In this document: piece by piece, positions 38,251-50,538 of the stretch | Numbering within the stretch: position 1 is the first letter of the stretch | Layout: the number at the start of each line of letters is the position of its first letter | From: Sclerurus mexicanus | Taxonomy: Eukaryota > Chordata > Aves > Passeriformes > Furnariidae | Direction: 5' to 3' | Length of the DNA: 64,000 nt | NCBI GenBank assembly: GCA_013396755.1 | Contig: VWZF01003334.1 | Location: 62,001 to 126,000 of the forward strand | Made by a program: the position numbers and the translations under genes | Notes under the pieces: generated by a model | What the model saw: only the letters and a program-made list of their open reading frames with translations | What the model was told of the DNA's origin: nothing | The model's database searches: none

Positions 38251-38557
38251 ACTATGGGAGACTGGACTCAGTGTCCTCCTGGGTGGTTCCTCCAGGTGTT
38301 CTGTGAAGTCTGATCCCATCTGATTGTGGACTTGGGTGCTGTCTCCCACTGAGATACAGAGGACAGAAGGCTTACCAAATACATCTGATGAGCAGCTTGA
38401 CTCCTGCTTCTTCCAGCTATGCAGGTTTTTGTTTGGGGAGCCACACTGTCAGCACACTGAGGGCCAGGAGACTGGGCATTCAAGAACTAGAGCTGTGTCT
38501 GAGTCTGGACATCTGATACGGCTCTCTTGGTTAGTCTGATGGGCTGGCAAGACATGG
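38251..38557. other. Gene-free stretch
   Basis: Unique sequence between the CR1 tail and the 38.6 kb reverse-strand open frame. Nothing is recognisable. Confidence 0.4.
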
Positions 38558-38776
38558 TTACTGAAGCAGCTCATCCTCTGTGTATTTCTGGTACAGCTCC
38601 ATATATTGCTGAGAATGTTTGGGACCCAGTACCCTCCTAAAGCCTTTCTGGGGGCAGAAGAGTGATAACACATCAAGGACTATCAATCCAGCTACTAAAA
38701 AATTCAATGTCCATTCATTCAGGTTGCATTGTGGGCAAATGACTGCACAGTGACCACCTGGAAAACCTGGAGGCCT
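38558..38776 (-). other. Candidate C-terminal coding exon, unrecognised
   Basis: A reverse-strand open frame of about 70 codons ends at a TAA stop (38558-38560). The peptide has a hydrophobic run of about 18 residues (LNFLVAGLIVLDVLSLFC), then a basic stretch (PQKGFRR) and a polar tail ending TEDELLQ. This is the layout of a last transmembrane segment with a short cytoplasmic end. There is no ATG in frame at the 5' side and an in-frame stop lies just upstream, so if real it would begin at a splice acceptor. Possible 'cag' acceptors lie within the first 40 bases. I recognise no family, and a chance open frame is quite possible; no upstream exon was found. Confidence 0.2.
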
Positions 38777-38779
38777 CAA

Positions 38780-41700
38780 AACATGATTTTAATTTTATGT
38801 CAACAGTTGCTTAAAAAAAATGCTTCTCAATGTCTGAAATACAGACCTTTGAGAAGTCCAAGTGAAATCATCTGAGATTAACTGAGAAAAATCTCAAAAA
38901 AAAAAAAAAGTAAGCAGCCTTTTAGATTATCGTATTGGCTGATTTAAGTAGTTACTGTGACAAACAGGCGCTTTTTAGTTTTCCTGAATGGTTTTGAACA
39001 TGAAAGAAGTTATGGGTGGAGTCACTGTGACACATGGACCTTGCTCCGTCTGTTCTGTTTGATCTAAGCTGCATGCCTATGACTTATATTTATAATACCT
39101 CTTACTCATTTGCATTTTAAACAAGATCAAACTCTAGTTTTTGTAACAAAAAAAAAAAGAGAGACAAAAAAGACTAACTCTGAGCATTTACACAGGTTTT
39201 GTTTTAAATACATATGTTTCTATTTAGCCTGACACCAGGCTGAGTGCCTGATTGTGCTCCTAAGTTAGATTGGATCAGGGGCTGTCCACATTTCATGTTT
39301 CTGAGGAGAAGAAAACAGTTGTTTGCTGAGAATGAGACACATTTGTAATTCAGAAGAACTACATTAATTTGTCCCAATAGCTGGGGGTCAGGCAAGCAGT
39401 ACTGCAGCTCCCCAGATAAACCATGAGCTGCAGTTCAAGCACACTTTTTTAGCTTTTTCTTCTGAGTAATGCATCAGTGAGCAAGGGATAGCACTTTAAC
39501 AAAACAAGCCTCCGTATTTCACCGCTAATAGCCCCTTGCCAATGTCTCTCCATGCAAAACAGCATCCTCTCCAGGCAATAATGTTCCAGCACATGTGTCC
39601 TGTGAAGTCATCTCTGCTCTCACTTAAATAACTCTGTCTATGGAGTTTGCACAGCTATGGAGCACTCCCAACAGGCTTCGAGTGCCAGGAGTCACAAGTC
39701 ACAATTGCATGAGGTTGATGGATACTCAGTATAGGAATGATATCCTTGTTATAGGGGCTATGAACTTCTCAGCCAAAATGTTTCCTTATTCCAACTAGCA
39801 ACTATGCAACAATCACTTGCCTATTAAAATGAAACAGCTTCTGGGGTAGAAAAGCAACAGATAAGCAAAGAGATGAGAGATCATCTGTATTAGCTGGCAA
39901 GATTTTTGACACAGACGGTGTGGCCAAATTGTTGGTGTATTAAGCCCTTTAATCCTTGTGTAGATTGCTATTGTATATTTTCTCTCTGTACTTCAGTAAA
40001 AAAAAAGTACTCAGACTATGTGGCCAACTGAATGGATTATTTCTTTTCCCTCACTTTCTCTCTCACTCTGTATAGTACTGAAGTTTGGGACAACCCTGGT
40101 GGGATTGGCACCTATTTCTTCCAAGTAACTTTTTATTTTGAAATGGAAGCTTAAAGAACTGAAGTAAACCTTTGAGTGTTCAGTTTGGGATATCTTACAC
40201 AATCTCCTAGGAAACCGACTCTCATTCTACAACCACTGGCATGTAACCTCCAAATTTTACTTATACATTTGAAAACATGCAGATTATTCCTGGAACCCTC
40301 CTTCTCAGCCTCTCCTGCTCTCACTTTTGGTATAATTGCTCTTGAGAAACTGAATAATTTTTTAAATGACCCAATCCTTTTCTCAACTACCAGCCAATGT
40401 AGTCTGGCAGCAAGATGCATTCTTCAAGTTGGAATTGTCCAAATGTGAATAATCCACTCAGAATTGTTTTGTTTCAGAGGTGATTTTTCAGTTGTGCATA
40501 TTAAAAAAAAAAAATTGGCCATGAACCCAATGAATAATTTCTTTGGAGCCTTTTCTAAACTAATCATATTTTTATAGACAAGAGAGTCTTGCAGACATTC
40601 AGGGCTGTATAGCTAGATGTTCCTGCTCATGGAATGTGTCTCTTTCCTTGGCCACAGAACCATGTAATGACACAAAACAGACCTTCTTTTTGCAACCTAG
40701 AGGGACATGTTAATTATTTATACCTTTCCTTAATGGACCACCACCATGGCCAAGCTATGAACCAAGCTGTGAAAACACCCTTGACTCATATTAAACTCAT
40801 GTTTAGACAGTGGAAGATGTAATTTTTAATAAGCCTTACCCTGTCTGTGTTCCTTTATTTATTAATGTCCCTGTAGTAGCCATAAGTCTATACTTGGAGC
40901 AGTAGAAGCTGTGCTCTGTGTAAATTCAAGTGAAACACTGCCTCCACTAGCAACTCTTCTTAAACTCTTTTTTTTCTCTAAATAATAAAGTATGTCTGAG
41001 AAAATACAAAACACAGTTGGTTATCATCTAAAAAAGGCTTCCACTCTGGATTTATGGCTTATTCTGAGCATGAAATGGTGCTGGCACAGGCAGCCTGTAA
41101 GGGAAGGACAGGATGTGAAAAATCTCCCTCTCATTACAAATGGACTTATCTGTCTTCTAGCTGTGGAATGCTAACAATGAGAACAATTGGGGTCCCTCTG
41201 GCCAGTTTTCAGGCAGGGACAGATGAATGGAAGCAGCAAAGAATTTCCTGAGTGAGGAGGAATGAATTCATAGCTGTCAGAAACAGGGACTCTAAATTTG
41301 GAAATTGGAAATATGACCTAAACACCTGTTTTCAAGCCCAAATCTCATTAAGAATGGAAGCTGGAGGGAAGAGATGCAATAAATGGGGAGAAATTCCCAT
41401 TCACTGCAATGCTTTCAAAGGCAAGTCCAGGATGGGAAAACTATCTAAGTAAAACTTTGGCTCAGATGAGGTCAAACAGTAAAAAACCCCTTACCTTCAC
41501 TCCTGGAATATTGCCCCACTTGGACAATTCTAGGACTGTAAGAGCTGGAACAGGGCATGCTGAGTAAAACTTAGGCAAAAGCCTCAAAAATGTCACTATA
41601 ATAAAAGGATATTAGCCTCATGACTTTAGCAGACCTACCTCAAAGGAATTTTAAATTAATTTGCCTTTCCTATGGTGAAACCAATGCATTGCAGCAGAGA

Positions 41701-41800
41701 ATTCCTTGCCCTTCCTGCAGCTGTGACAAAGCGAATTTTAATAATGGGGTATGTGCCATAAAGGCCTGGATGACAGAAGTTACAGGGAGACACAGTTGTC
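38780..41800. other. Gene-free stretch
   Basis: Unique A/T-rich sequence with A runs at 38896-38909, 39148-39158 and 40503-40514. No repeat family or exon is recognisable. Confidence 0.4.
38896..38909. repeat. Poly-A run (14)
   Basis: Fourteen consecutive A with no recognisable retroposed body upstream. Confidence 0.85.
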
Positions 41801-41803
41801 TGA

Positions 41804-42334
41804 TGGGTATTGGATTTGGTTAAAATATGAAGATAATTTTCTTCCTAGCAGCCTGTATGGTGCTGTGGTTTAGCCTGGGGACTCAAACCGTGTTGGATAA
41901 TACATGTGTTTTAGCTGTTGCTGTACAGCCCTTGCACAGCCTCCAGGGCCTCATTATCCATCCCCAGTGAGCAGGCTGGGTGGGGGACACAGACAGAACA
42001 AGTGACCCAAACTAGCACAAAGGGTAGTCCCTGCCATATGACATCATGCTCAGCAATAAAACTGTGGGGAGGGGGAGTTTTTCCAAAGTTGCCCTTTTTC
42101 CAAATCTATCTGGGAATGACTCTGTTGGAGGTGAGTGATTTTTTTTGGACCACTTGTTTACCTTTCCACTTTCCCCTCTCCTTCAATTATTTAATAAACT
42201 GGTTTTCTACCGACCCACAAGATGTGTGTGTGTGGGAGGGGTTGTCACTTTCCCACTTCTGATTCTCTCCCACATCCTGCTTTGGAGGAGCGAGAGAGAC
42301 TGAGTGAGGACTGACCTGCCCACCCCAAAATGCA
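41804..42334 (+). mobile_element. LTR of an avian endogenous retrovirus, diverged
   Basis: The order of blocks matches the reverse-strand LTR at 12 kb, read forward here: 'attttcttcctagcagcc', 'cgtgttggataatacatg', 'gttttagctgttgctg', 'atgacatcatgctcagca', a position equivalent to TATA now reading 'caataaaac', an AATAAA signal at 42193-42198, then 'gattctctcccacatcc' near the 3' end. Both boundaries are estimates: the left TG may be 41801 or 41804, and the right CA is probably 42334. I could not find a convincing target-site duplication. No retroviral genes flank it, so it is probably a solo LTR, older than the copy at 17 kb. Confidence 0.75.
42193..42198 (+). terminator. LTR polyadenylation signal AATAAA
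   Basis: AATAAA in the expected position within the forward LTR, upstream of a (TG)n-rich stretch at about 42221-42236 that could act as the GU-rich element. Function is inferred from position only. Confidence 0.5.
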
Positions 42335-45300
42335 GAGTTCATAAAAGCTTCTTTTAATGATATTGAACAAATTGGGTGCACAAAACTTTGTGTATCTGGG
42401 GTCTTCTTGATTTAAGGTAAGGTTACACAATGAGCTACATTTCAGACTATAAGATAAGAAGTGCTTTAAGAATACCTGGAGTAATTTCCTCAGAAGTTCA
42501 CCTGCATCAAAATTTCACCTGCCTCTGGATTTTTGAGGGTGTTTAGGAGTGATTTCCATAGATGTCATTAATGCTTTTATTGTTGTGCACCTAGATGACC
42601 TCAGGGGCTGACTCGTGAATGACAATACTCAGTGCAGAATTCTTCCTTTCATGGTAAGTTTGCAACAGTGACATTTCCAATGATGAGTTCAGGGAAGTTC
42701 TTTCAGTTTGAATATACAGCTTGTTGAACTGGGCAGTCCTTCTCATACCTATAGAATTGACAAAAAGGGGATAACACTCTTGCAAGTCCTCTCTTGTTTC
42801 ATGTTTTGCTGATGACCTGGATGGAGATGTTTCAAAGACGGTAGGCCAACCTCATCCATCAGGTGGAATCAACTTTCTCACCTGGATCAGTGAGAGATGA
42901 CCAGTTCCTTACTTCATGGCCCAGTTTCACGACTTGTGTGATCCCACTCAGTTTTCACACCTCTGATATTAGCAGCATCAACAACAATCTCTCCCCTTTA
43001 AATCAGAATTAGACCTTTTATTTTTGTTTTTATTTTATTTTAAGAGCAACAAAGAACACGTGCCAGCAGTGGATAAGACATGGGCCAAAGTCTACAGGCT
43101 TCTGGCACTGTGGCCCTGCTTCTTCCAGCTGAGGAGTAATAATTTGACACCTCTGAAGCAGCAGGACCTCATACCCTGACAACTGCAGCCTTGTTCTACA
43201 GCTCTAAGCCATTCGAACACATGACAAAAATCACAGTCAGCAACATCCATAGTGGATTTTTTTCCCACCTTAGCAGTTCTTGCTGTCCTCTGATGTGGGC
43301 TTGCAGATATGCTCTGTGGTATCACTGTTAAGCTTTTCATTTATTTTTCCACGCTTACCTACACAGAATGAAATGCTCCCTTTTAGACGCCAGTCCAAAT
43401 TATTCAAGAATACTTTTGATAGCTGCCAAGTAATTTAGAACGATACCTTCTTAACACCTTCTCAAAACAGGTCTGACAACCCAGAAGAGTAAAGTTCCCC
43501 CCACTTTTAACCCTTCTGTACATGCTGAATTTACCAAGGCTATCAATTTCATTGAAGCACAGGTTTTTTATTTCTTGGTTGGGTGAACGGGCTTCATGTT
43601 TCTCTGGGCTAGAATGCACAATGGTAATTACAAATAACAGTAATTCTCCTCCACTTGTCACCATGAGAATCCACACTTTGGCTGATAAGACCTGAACAGA
43701 ACATGGAGTGTTTTAAAGGATATAATTTCTTTCAGAGGATGACTCATTAAAACACCTCATGGGTTCTGCAAGAAACGTGCAAGTTACTGAACTGTTCAAA
43801 TGACAGTCTTGCTTTCAAGGGTCTGATTGCACCACTTTTACATTTACAGTATGGCAAATTCAAAATCACCTGATTAGTTTAATTCACCTTCCTACTTGGG
43901 TTATCCCTAATTCTAGGAATCATTTTCCTTGCATCAGTCCAGAGTAATCAACTAAATTACTAGATTACTAGAAAATAAGATGGGATGCTGGCTGACTCCT
44001 TTTGCAACCCTGAGAAGCAGTCCATGAGTAGAGCAGGAAAAACTTGGCATGTGTTCAGAATTCAGGCTGTCATAGAGGGTGGCTCACTATCAATAAATAT
44101 TAATAAAACATGTAACTTAAATGAAGCCCTCACAATGATCCAGTTAGAGGGCACACAGCCAGGAACGCTTTTAGGTATGTGGTCTTCTTTTAGTGCATGT
44201 GGCCATGAGCAGGAACCCTTGGGGACATGGGTATTTGATTCAGGAAACAACCCCACATGGGAAGAAGGAAAAAAAAAAAAGAAAAAAAGCTGCATCACTT
44301 ACCTAAAACAATATGCCCCTGTGAAATGCAAGGATATATAATACCTAGGCAGCATAAACCATGTGTTCATCATTATGGATAAATACATCTCTCAGCACTA
44401 GACATTTTAGAAAGTGGATTAAAAAAGAAAGCCCCAAGCAGTGTTAAAGAAAAAAGCTAAAACAAAGCAAAACAAAAAACCCAGGAAGGACCTGTCAGTA
44501 CTGCAGCAATTAACCCTTCTACCTTATCCCTCACTCCTAAGCTCCTGATGACTGTAAGTCCAAGAAATAAGAAAATTAAATGATATATATATGTAGATAG
44601 ATATGTAATGAGGAGCAGGGTCAGGAAGGCTTAGGTTTATTTTTTGGCATAGACATTGCATGTTGAGCTGGCATCTTCCCTGAAGGAAGCTGATGTTTGA
44701 CATGGAGGTGTTAGAAGAGTGAGGCCATAGCTTGCACTTTCACTTGAGAGCCTCAGATCCTCTTCTCATACAGGAACACAAGCTTTCGTTATTGCAAAGG
44801 GTGTTACAACCAGGAATTCACTCCAAACTGACCAGTATTCCCAGGCTACCAGCAAAGACAGCTACAGGAAAACTAGGGACAGATAGAAGACTTTCGTTGC
44901 TCCACTCGACCTGACAGGACAGATCACCAGTATCTGCTGGTGGCCTGTCCCCCTTCCCTGTCCCCTGAGGAGTGGAGCTGTTAGAAATCATGTGTCAAGC
45001 ACTCAGTGTGGCACAGGGATCTCTTAAAGGTTCTGCAGTATACCTGGACCAGGCTGGCAGCTCAACCCATGGAACCAAGTCAGGATGAGGCCAGGCCTAT
45101 GATTAGCCATTCAACAGTGACACTGTTCCCCTCCTTATTCTACCCTCAATCACCATTTCAGCATGGCACTTGTAGGCATGGTGTGGTCAGATGTTTTAAA
45201 AGCAGACAGGGAACATGAGTATTAGCAAGTTGGGATTTGACTCGCTTTCTAATCCCACTCACAGAAAAAGTTGCAATATCTAATCAGATTGCTCCTCTCA

Positions 45301-46503
45301 TTCAAGAACCAAAAGAGTCCTACTGAAGAAGGTCTTCACTGCCACAGTCTCTTGGAAACATTGCCTGCTTTTCCAGCAACTACTGAAGCAACAAAAGCCA
45401 ATCCAGGCCTTTTATTCTTTCATTATGCCAAATATTTTTTTCTTTAATTTTCAAACTGCAAATACAAATTGTCAAGAGAACACTCTTTAAAAAAGTGAAA
45501 TTTTGGTTGCTGTTGCCTTAGGCCAATGTAGCTCACTCTTCCTATCCAGAGACAAGTGCCCTAGTCTATGGCCACTCATCTTTCAAGGTTGTGGGTTACG
45601 TGTTCTTATCCAGAGATCCAAGGATGCATCACAGCTTGCCTTTGCCTGGATAACATGTTCTTTGCCATATGCTTCCAGATGTTTCATTCATGTTGACTGA
45701 AGTTGGGTAGGCTCTTCATGAAAAACTATTGATTTCAGTAATATAAGGAATCAAATATTTTTTACACACATTCTTCCTTCTCTAGGGGTGATCACTCACT
45801 ACTGCCACACATACACGCCAAAACCTGACACAAGGTGGTAGTGGAGAGAAGGGAAAGAGGACTGCGAAAGTATTTAGAAGAATTGTAGAGATCAAATATT
45901 TCATATCTTTTCCATGTGGAAAGCTCACAGCAGACTGGAAGTTAAGATCCAGCAATATGAATGGTGAATGTGATATATGACTTTTAAATTAATGTGAAAA
46001 GCTTGTAAAGCTTGAATAAGAAAAAAGGCATTGATTAAGAAATAGAGTGGGAGTCCATGTACTGGATGTTCCCAAGAAGTGACTTTGGCATAGGATGAGA
46101 AGCATGACTACATAGAGCTAAGAAATGAAATCTAAATCCTTATAGCTGCAATTGGAATAAGAACTTCACGATCCTAAAGTCGGAATCCCTTCGGTAAAAG
46201 AACATAAAGGAAAAGAGGGGGGAGGGGGCAAAGGACATGGCACAGCCAGAAGAAGAAAGGGAGTGTCTCAGCAAAGCTTTGAGCAGCTTTCTCAGACTAA
46301 TCAGCACCTTGGAACAGCTTTACACTGCCTCAATCTGTGACAACACAAAGCATATCATCTTCACAGAAATTCGGGTAAATCTGTGTGAAATAGAAGCTTT
46401 TTTATTCATGTAACCAAAGGAAGAGTTGGGGAATAGGGATGACTGAGGCTCATGTACATTTCTTAGCCTTCTAAAAAGAAGTAACTCTGATAAGGGTTCA
46501 TGT
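42335..46503. other. Gene-free stretch of about 4 kb
   Basis: Unique sequence with an A-rich tract (44269-44288) and a TA/TAGA-like low-complexity patch at 44581-44610. The open frame 43985-44341 (118 codons) ends in a lysine run encoded by the A tract and has no domain signature. Confidence 0.4.
44269..44288. repeat. A-rich tract
   Basis: Twelve A, G, then seven A. Simple repeat. Confidence 0.8.
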
Positions 46504-46690
46504 CATAGAATCATGGAATCATTAAGGTTGGGAAGACTTCCAAGATCATCGAGTCCAACCTTTGATCAAACACCGTCATGCCAAATAAACCACAGCCCTA
46601 AGTGCCACGCTCAGTCATTTCTTGAACACTTCCAGGGATGGTGACTCCACCACCTCCCTGGGCAGCCCATTCATCCTGTGCAAGCATTGA
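46504..46690 (-). mobile_element. CR1 LINE, 5'-truncated 3' end
   Basis: The forward strand shows the reverse complement of a CR1 tail: 'catagaatcatggaatcatt', 'aaggttgggaagacttccaa', 'gatcatcgagtccaacc', then 'aagtgccacgctcagtc' and 'cacctccctgggcagccca'. It differs from the other copies in the middle segment ('aaacaccgtcatgccaaata'), so it is a different CR1 subfamily from those at 5.9 and 32.5 kb. Confidence 0.88.
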
Positions 46691-49600
46691 TTAGGGTTCC
46701 TCCAGCAAAGAACAGACAAAGCTGAAATACCCCATGGACTTTCTACACTTTTGTTTTCAATACAGAAATGCTATTACAGAAGAAAAATGAAAGCAGAGGA
46801 CTTTGCATTGGGAGTAGGATACAATGAAGTTAATCTTCTTTGGTTCATCTGATGATTAATTCACTGGCTTGGGATAAGTCCCAGGAAAACTCTAACACTT
46901 GTTTAAGCCAGCTGTTTCAGAGCAGAACAGCTGAGCAGGTGCTAATAGAATTACTTTTGCTTTAGCTATAAGCTAGCTGTAACTAGTTAGCTTGAGAACA
47001 GCTCGTGATGTAGTCCTGGCATGCCAAAGCCCCTGATGAACTATAAAGAGATTGTTTGAACAAAATGGGGGTTTTGTTTTATTTTCAAATTTTTTTCCAG
47101 CCTGTTGCAGGTACCCTGGTAGCAGCATGGTCACTGCAGGTAATTAAAGTGCAACTAACACCCAGTGCATTCTTTGAAGCCAGTGTTGTTAGCTGGTCCC
47201 TTAGATGCTCACATCTTCAAATATGACTGTAAATAGGTCATTTACAGTGACATACACTGTAAATACATAAATGCATAAATATGTCTCCAGTGGTTGTGGA
47301 GAATCAGTACTATTTTTTGTTCTAAGTCTTCATTCCGGGAGTGATAGACGTGTGGGAGTCCCTAATTCAAAGAGCTCTAATTATCTTGAGGCTCATGGGT
47401 GCAGAAGAAGAATGGTGGACAAACTTACTGAGGAGAACTCTGTAACTAACTGGACAAAGTGCATCAGACTCAGGAGTTAGCTTAAGGCTGGGAGAGCATT
47501 TGGAGAATGTATAGTACAATTTGGTCTTGGCTTGACTACTTAGGTATCTGTTTATGGCCACTATTGGAGACTTGTATCTTGCTAGACTGTCTCAGATGAC
47601 CTTGGGTACAGCCATTCTTTAGCAGTCAGATGACGTTAAAAGGCAACTTGGATTCTCTGGAGGGGAAGATGTAATATTATTGTGTAGGCAATGCTCAGGG
47701 ACATGGGATTTGACTTGAGACTGAATGGAGTTCAGGCAGAAACAGTCCTCAAATGCAGGATCTCATTGGCATTAAGGAGCTTCTCTAGTTTACCACTGTG
47801 CAAAATAGATAAAAGTATGCTGATTAAACACTTAATGTTCTGAACTACACTAAGCAGATGAACACATTCAATAAATTAGTTGATTAATGGCTTTGGTGTC
47901 CAAAAGAAACACTTAGAATGATTAATGGAAATGCTTTTCACTTCTGGATAAAAACTACTAAAAGGGCTGACTCTGAAATATTTAAGAAGTTTGGTTTGTA
48001 TTAATGTTTAAAGGTTGGATTCTTATCCCAAACTTTTTGGATATTTTTGGGCAGTGGATTGTATGTGAACAAGTTTTCCCATGTGGTTTGTAGGCCTTAT
48101 GCTTGGCAGTGTCAAAATTACCACAGGAAGGGCTTTTTCTCATGGCATTTTGGCTTCCGGTCACAAGCATAGCCTGGAAATCAAAAGGCGTGGGAAATTA
48201 AAATAAGAGGGGAAACAGTTAAGCAGAATTCTGTGAAAAGGCTTTGGATTCACTGGAAATTAGGGGAAGATCAGTCCTTATTGTACCCAGATCTATTCTC
48301 CCATGCCTAATAAATTACAGGATTAGGTCAACAAAATTCAACATATAAAGAGACACTAAAACATCTCAGGTTTGCCAGCTGAGGACTTTTTGTCCACTCT
48401 GTACCCTCCAAACCAGCTGAGACAAACTATTAACTTCCCAGTTAATAGAATCCTTATTTCTTCTCTTGGGAAACTATGTCATAACTATAAGTTTGTAGTG
48501 ACTTGATGCTCCCCCCCCCCCAATATTAGTTAATTTCATTATTGTTTAATCCAGTTACTCCTAGTTTTATGGATTTAGCCTGTTACATCTCTCTAAAGCA
48601 GGGAGAACATGTCTAATGCATAAATGGCATAAAGTGAATGTATGACATACCATAGACTACACACAGGATCTGAGACAAACCAGTCAACAGAACCCAGATG
48701 CCCAGTTTTTGGCAAAGTATTTTAATTCTAAGTTTATCCATGTGCTTTTGGGAATAGAGCTATCCAGTTTGGTCCAAACAGTTGTTCAAAACCCCTTCTG
48801 ATTTGGAAACCAGTGGCTCAGAAATGAGGTATCCTGTGGTACCCCCAGTGTATCCTCAGCCTAGGAGCATTTCTTCCCCCTGTGCTGCCCCTTCAGCCCT
48901 GGCCTCCCTGTGTGAAGATACCCAGCTGCTGGTGCTCCCTTAACCCTGCCCCACTCTCACCACCCTCTAACTGGCTGATATTCCCTTGAGAGTGCACCCT
49001 TTAATTCTCCTGAGAGAAAATTCTCTTAATTGTTACTGCTGATTCTCTCACTTTATTCAAAGATTGCCATAGAACAGCTTCTCAGAGCCCAGATCATTCT
49101 GATCTTCCCTTTATGATCTGCACATCTGCCTTTTAATGAGAAGGAAAACAACCTTATGCTAGAAAGAGAGAAACTGAGGTAGCTCAACCTTCAAGTTTAA
49201 TGGAGATTTGAAATAAGTGTGAAAGCTTCAGTCACCTAATCCAGGTCACTTGGCAAGCTTGAGCTTTCCATCTGAGGTAGGAAGCCTTATCAGAAGAGAT
49301 CAGGTTGTCTGTTCATCAGCACCCCTGACCTATGGTATGGGTCTACTCATTTCAATAAAATCAATCACCTGAAGAAATGAGATAGTTGTTTTTGTATGGA
49401 GAGAGTTAATTTTAGAGAAGTGGATTTGAGGTTTAGGAAAGCACAGATATGATTCAGATTCATGTTTACTGCCACAAGTATGTAATCTGAAAGTCCAGCA
49501 AAGAACAGTTGATTTCACCTTCAGACATTATCATCAATTTCATTCTGTAGATGATAATGCTTTATTAGTGTTTGGAAAAGGAAAAAGCCAACCAAGTAAG

Positions 49601-50404
49601 TGATAGAGTCAGTATTTGTCTCTTCTGAAGAAAAGAATATTGCATATTATGTTAGGGAGAGGTAACTTATGTGAAATATTCAAATGTCACAAAAATGGTT
49701 AAAATATAGTGAGTCCACTTCATATACCAGTTGAAAGAGAGTGACAACAAAAAGAGCATTTCAGTAGACCAGATTTTGGGCTGTATGCAAGTGATTCTGC
49801 TCAGCCTAATGAGCTAATGAGATCCTGTTCAGCCCTGTCCTTCCCCACATGAGAGACAGAATCTCTCTTACATCCCCAAGCTGTTAAAATCAGCATAAGC
49901 TCCTGACTGCGAGCTTCATTGGCCCATAAGAAAGGGAAGTGGTGGTACAGTTATGCAATGACAAATTTCCTTGGGAAATCTCTAGTCCTTTTGATTCAAA
50001 CGACTTAGTGCTTGTGTGTCTCCTGGATCTATTGCAACAACCATCTTTTAAGAAAGACTTTTGGGGTGATGGGATATTGCTCGCAGGATACAGGTGAGAC
50101 AAGTGGGTCTTCTCTGTCTGGGAGATGGTGTGGTAGAGGGAGGGTTTCTATACACTTTGTTTGAGCTCCATGGCAGCTGGAGCTATTGGTGTATGGAAAG
50201 CATTGTCTAAGCGAGATTTTAATCTTTGACGTGGCATTGGCAGTTTGGGAGAGGCATCTTTTTAAGCTGTTTTGCTATAAATCAAATATTTGTATATGGA
50301 AATAGCATTTGATTAGAAACTGTCTACTTTTCTTCAGCAGACATACAGGCTCTGGTTTCAGAGCATCCGTCTTAATATGTTTATCTTCAGAGACATCCAG
50401 AAAG
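46691..50404. other. Gene-free stretch
   Basis: A/T-rich unique sequence with an 11-base C run (48511-48521). No repeat family or exon is recognisable; the open frames are 70 codons or shorter. Confidence 0.4.
48511..48521. repeat. Poly-C run (11)
   Basis: Eleven consecutive C, unusual in this A/T-rich surround and prone to sequencing length errors. Confidence 0.85.
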
Positions 50405-50526
50405 TTTTACCACAGAAAAGTGATATGCAGAGATTAAATGACTTTCTCAAAGTCGTATAGGAAGTCTGTGGCAGAGCAAGGAAATGAATACACATCTCCT
50501 GAATCCTTGGCTACTATCTTAGCCAC
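50405..50526 (-). repeat. MIR-like ancient SINE relic
   Basis: In reverse orientation the MIR order is clear: 'gcagagattaaatgacttt', 'ctcaaagtcgtataggaagt', 'ctgtggcagagcaaggaaat', 'catctcctgaatccttggct', 'ctatcttagccact' (compare 'agaggttaaatgacttgccc', 'aaggtcacacagc', 'ggcagagccgggaa', 'gtctcctgac', 'taaccacta'). About 120 bp, ending just before a 12-base T run. This is the best-preserved MIR piece in the window. Confidence 0.75.
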
Positions 50527-50538
50527 TTTTTTTTTTTT
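50527..50538. repeat. Poly-T run (12)
   Basis: Twelve consecutive T directly adjoining the MIR relic. Confidence 0.8.

Noticed and set aside
43985..44341. 118-codon forward open frame
   Set aside because: It includes a lysine run from a poly-A tract and shows no domain.
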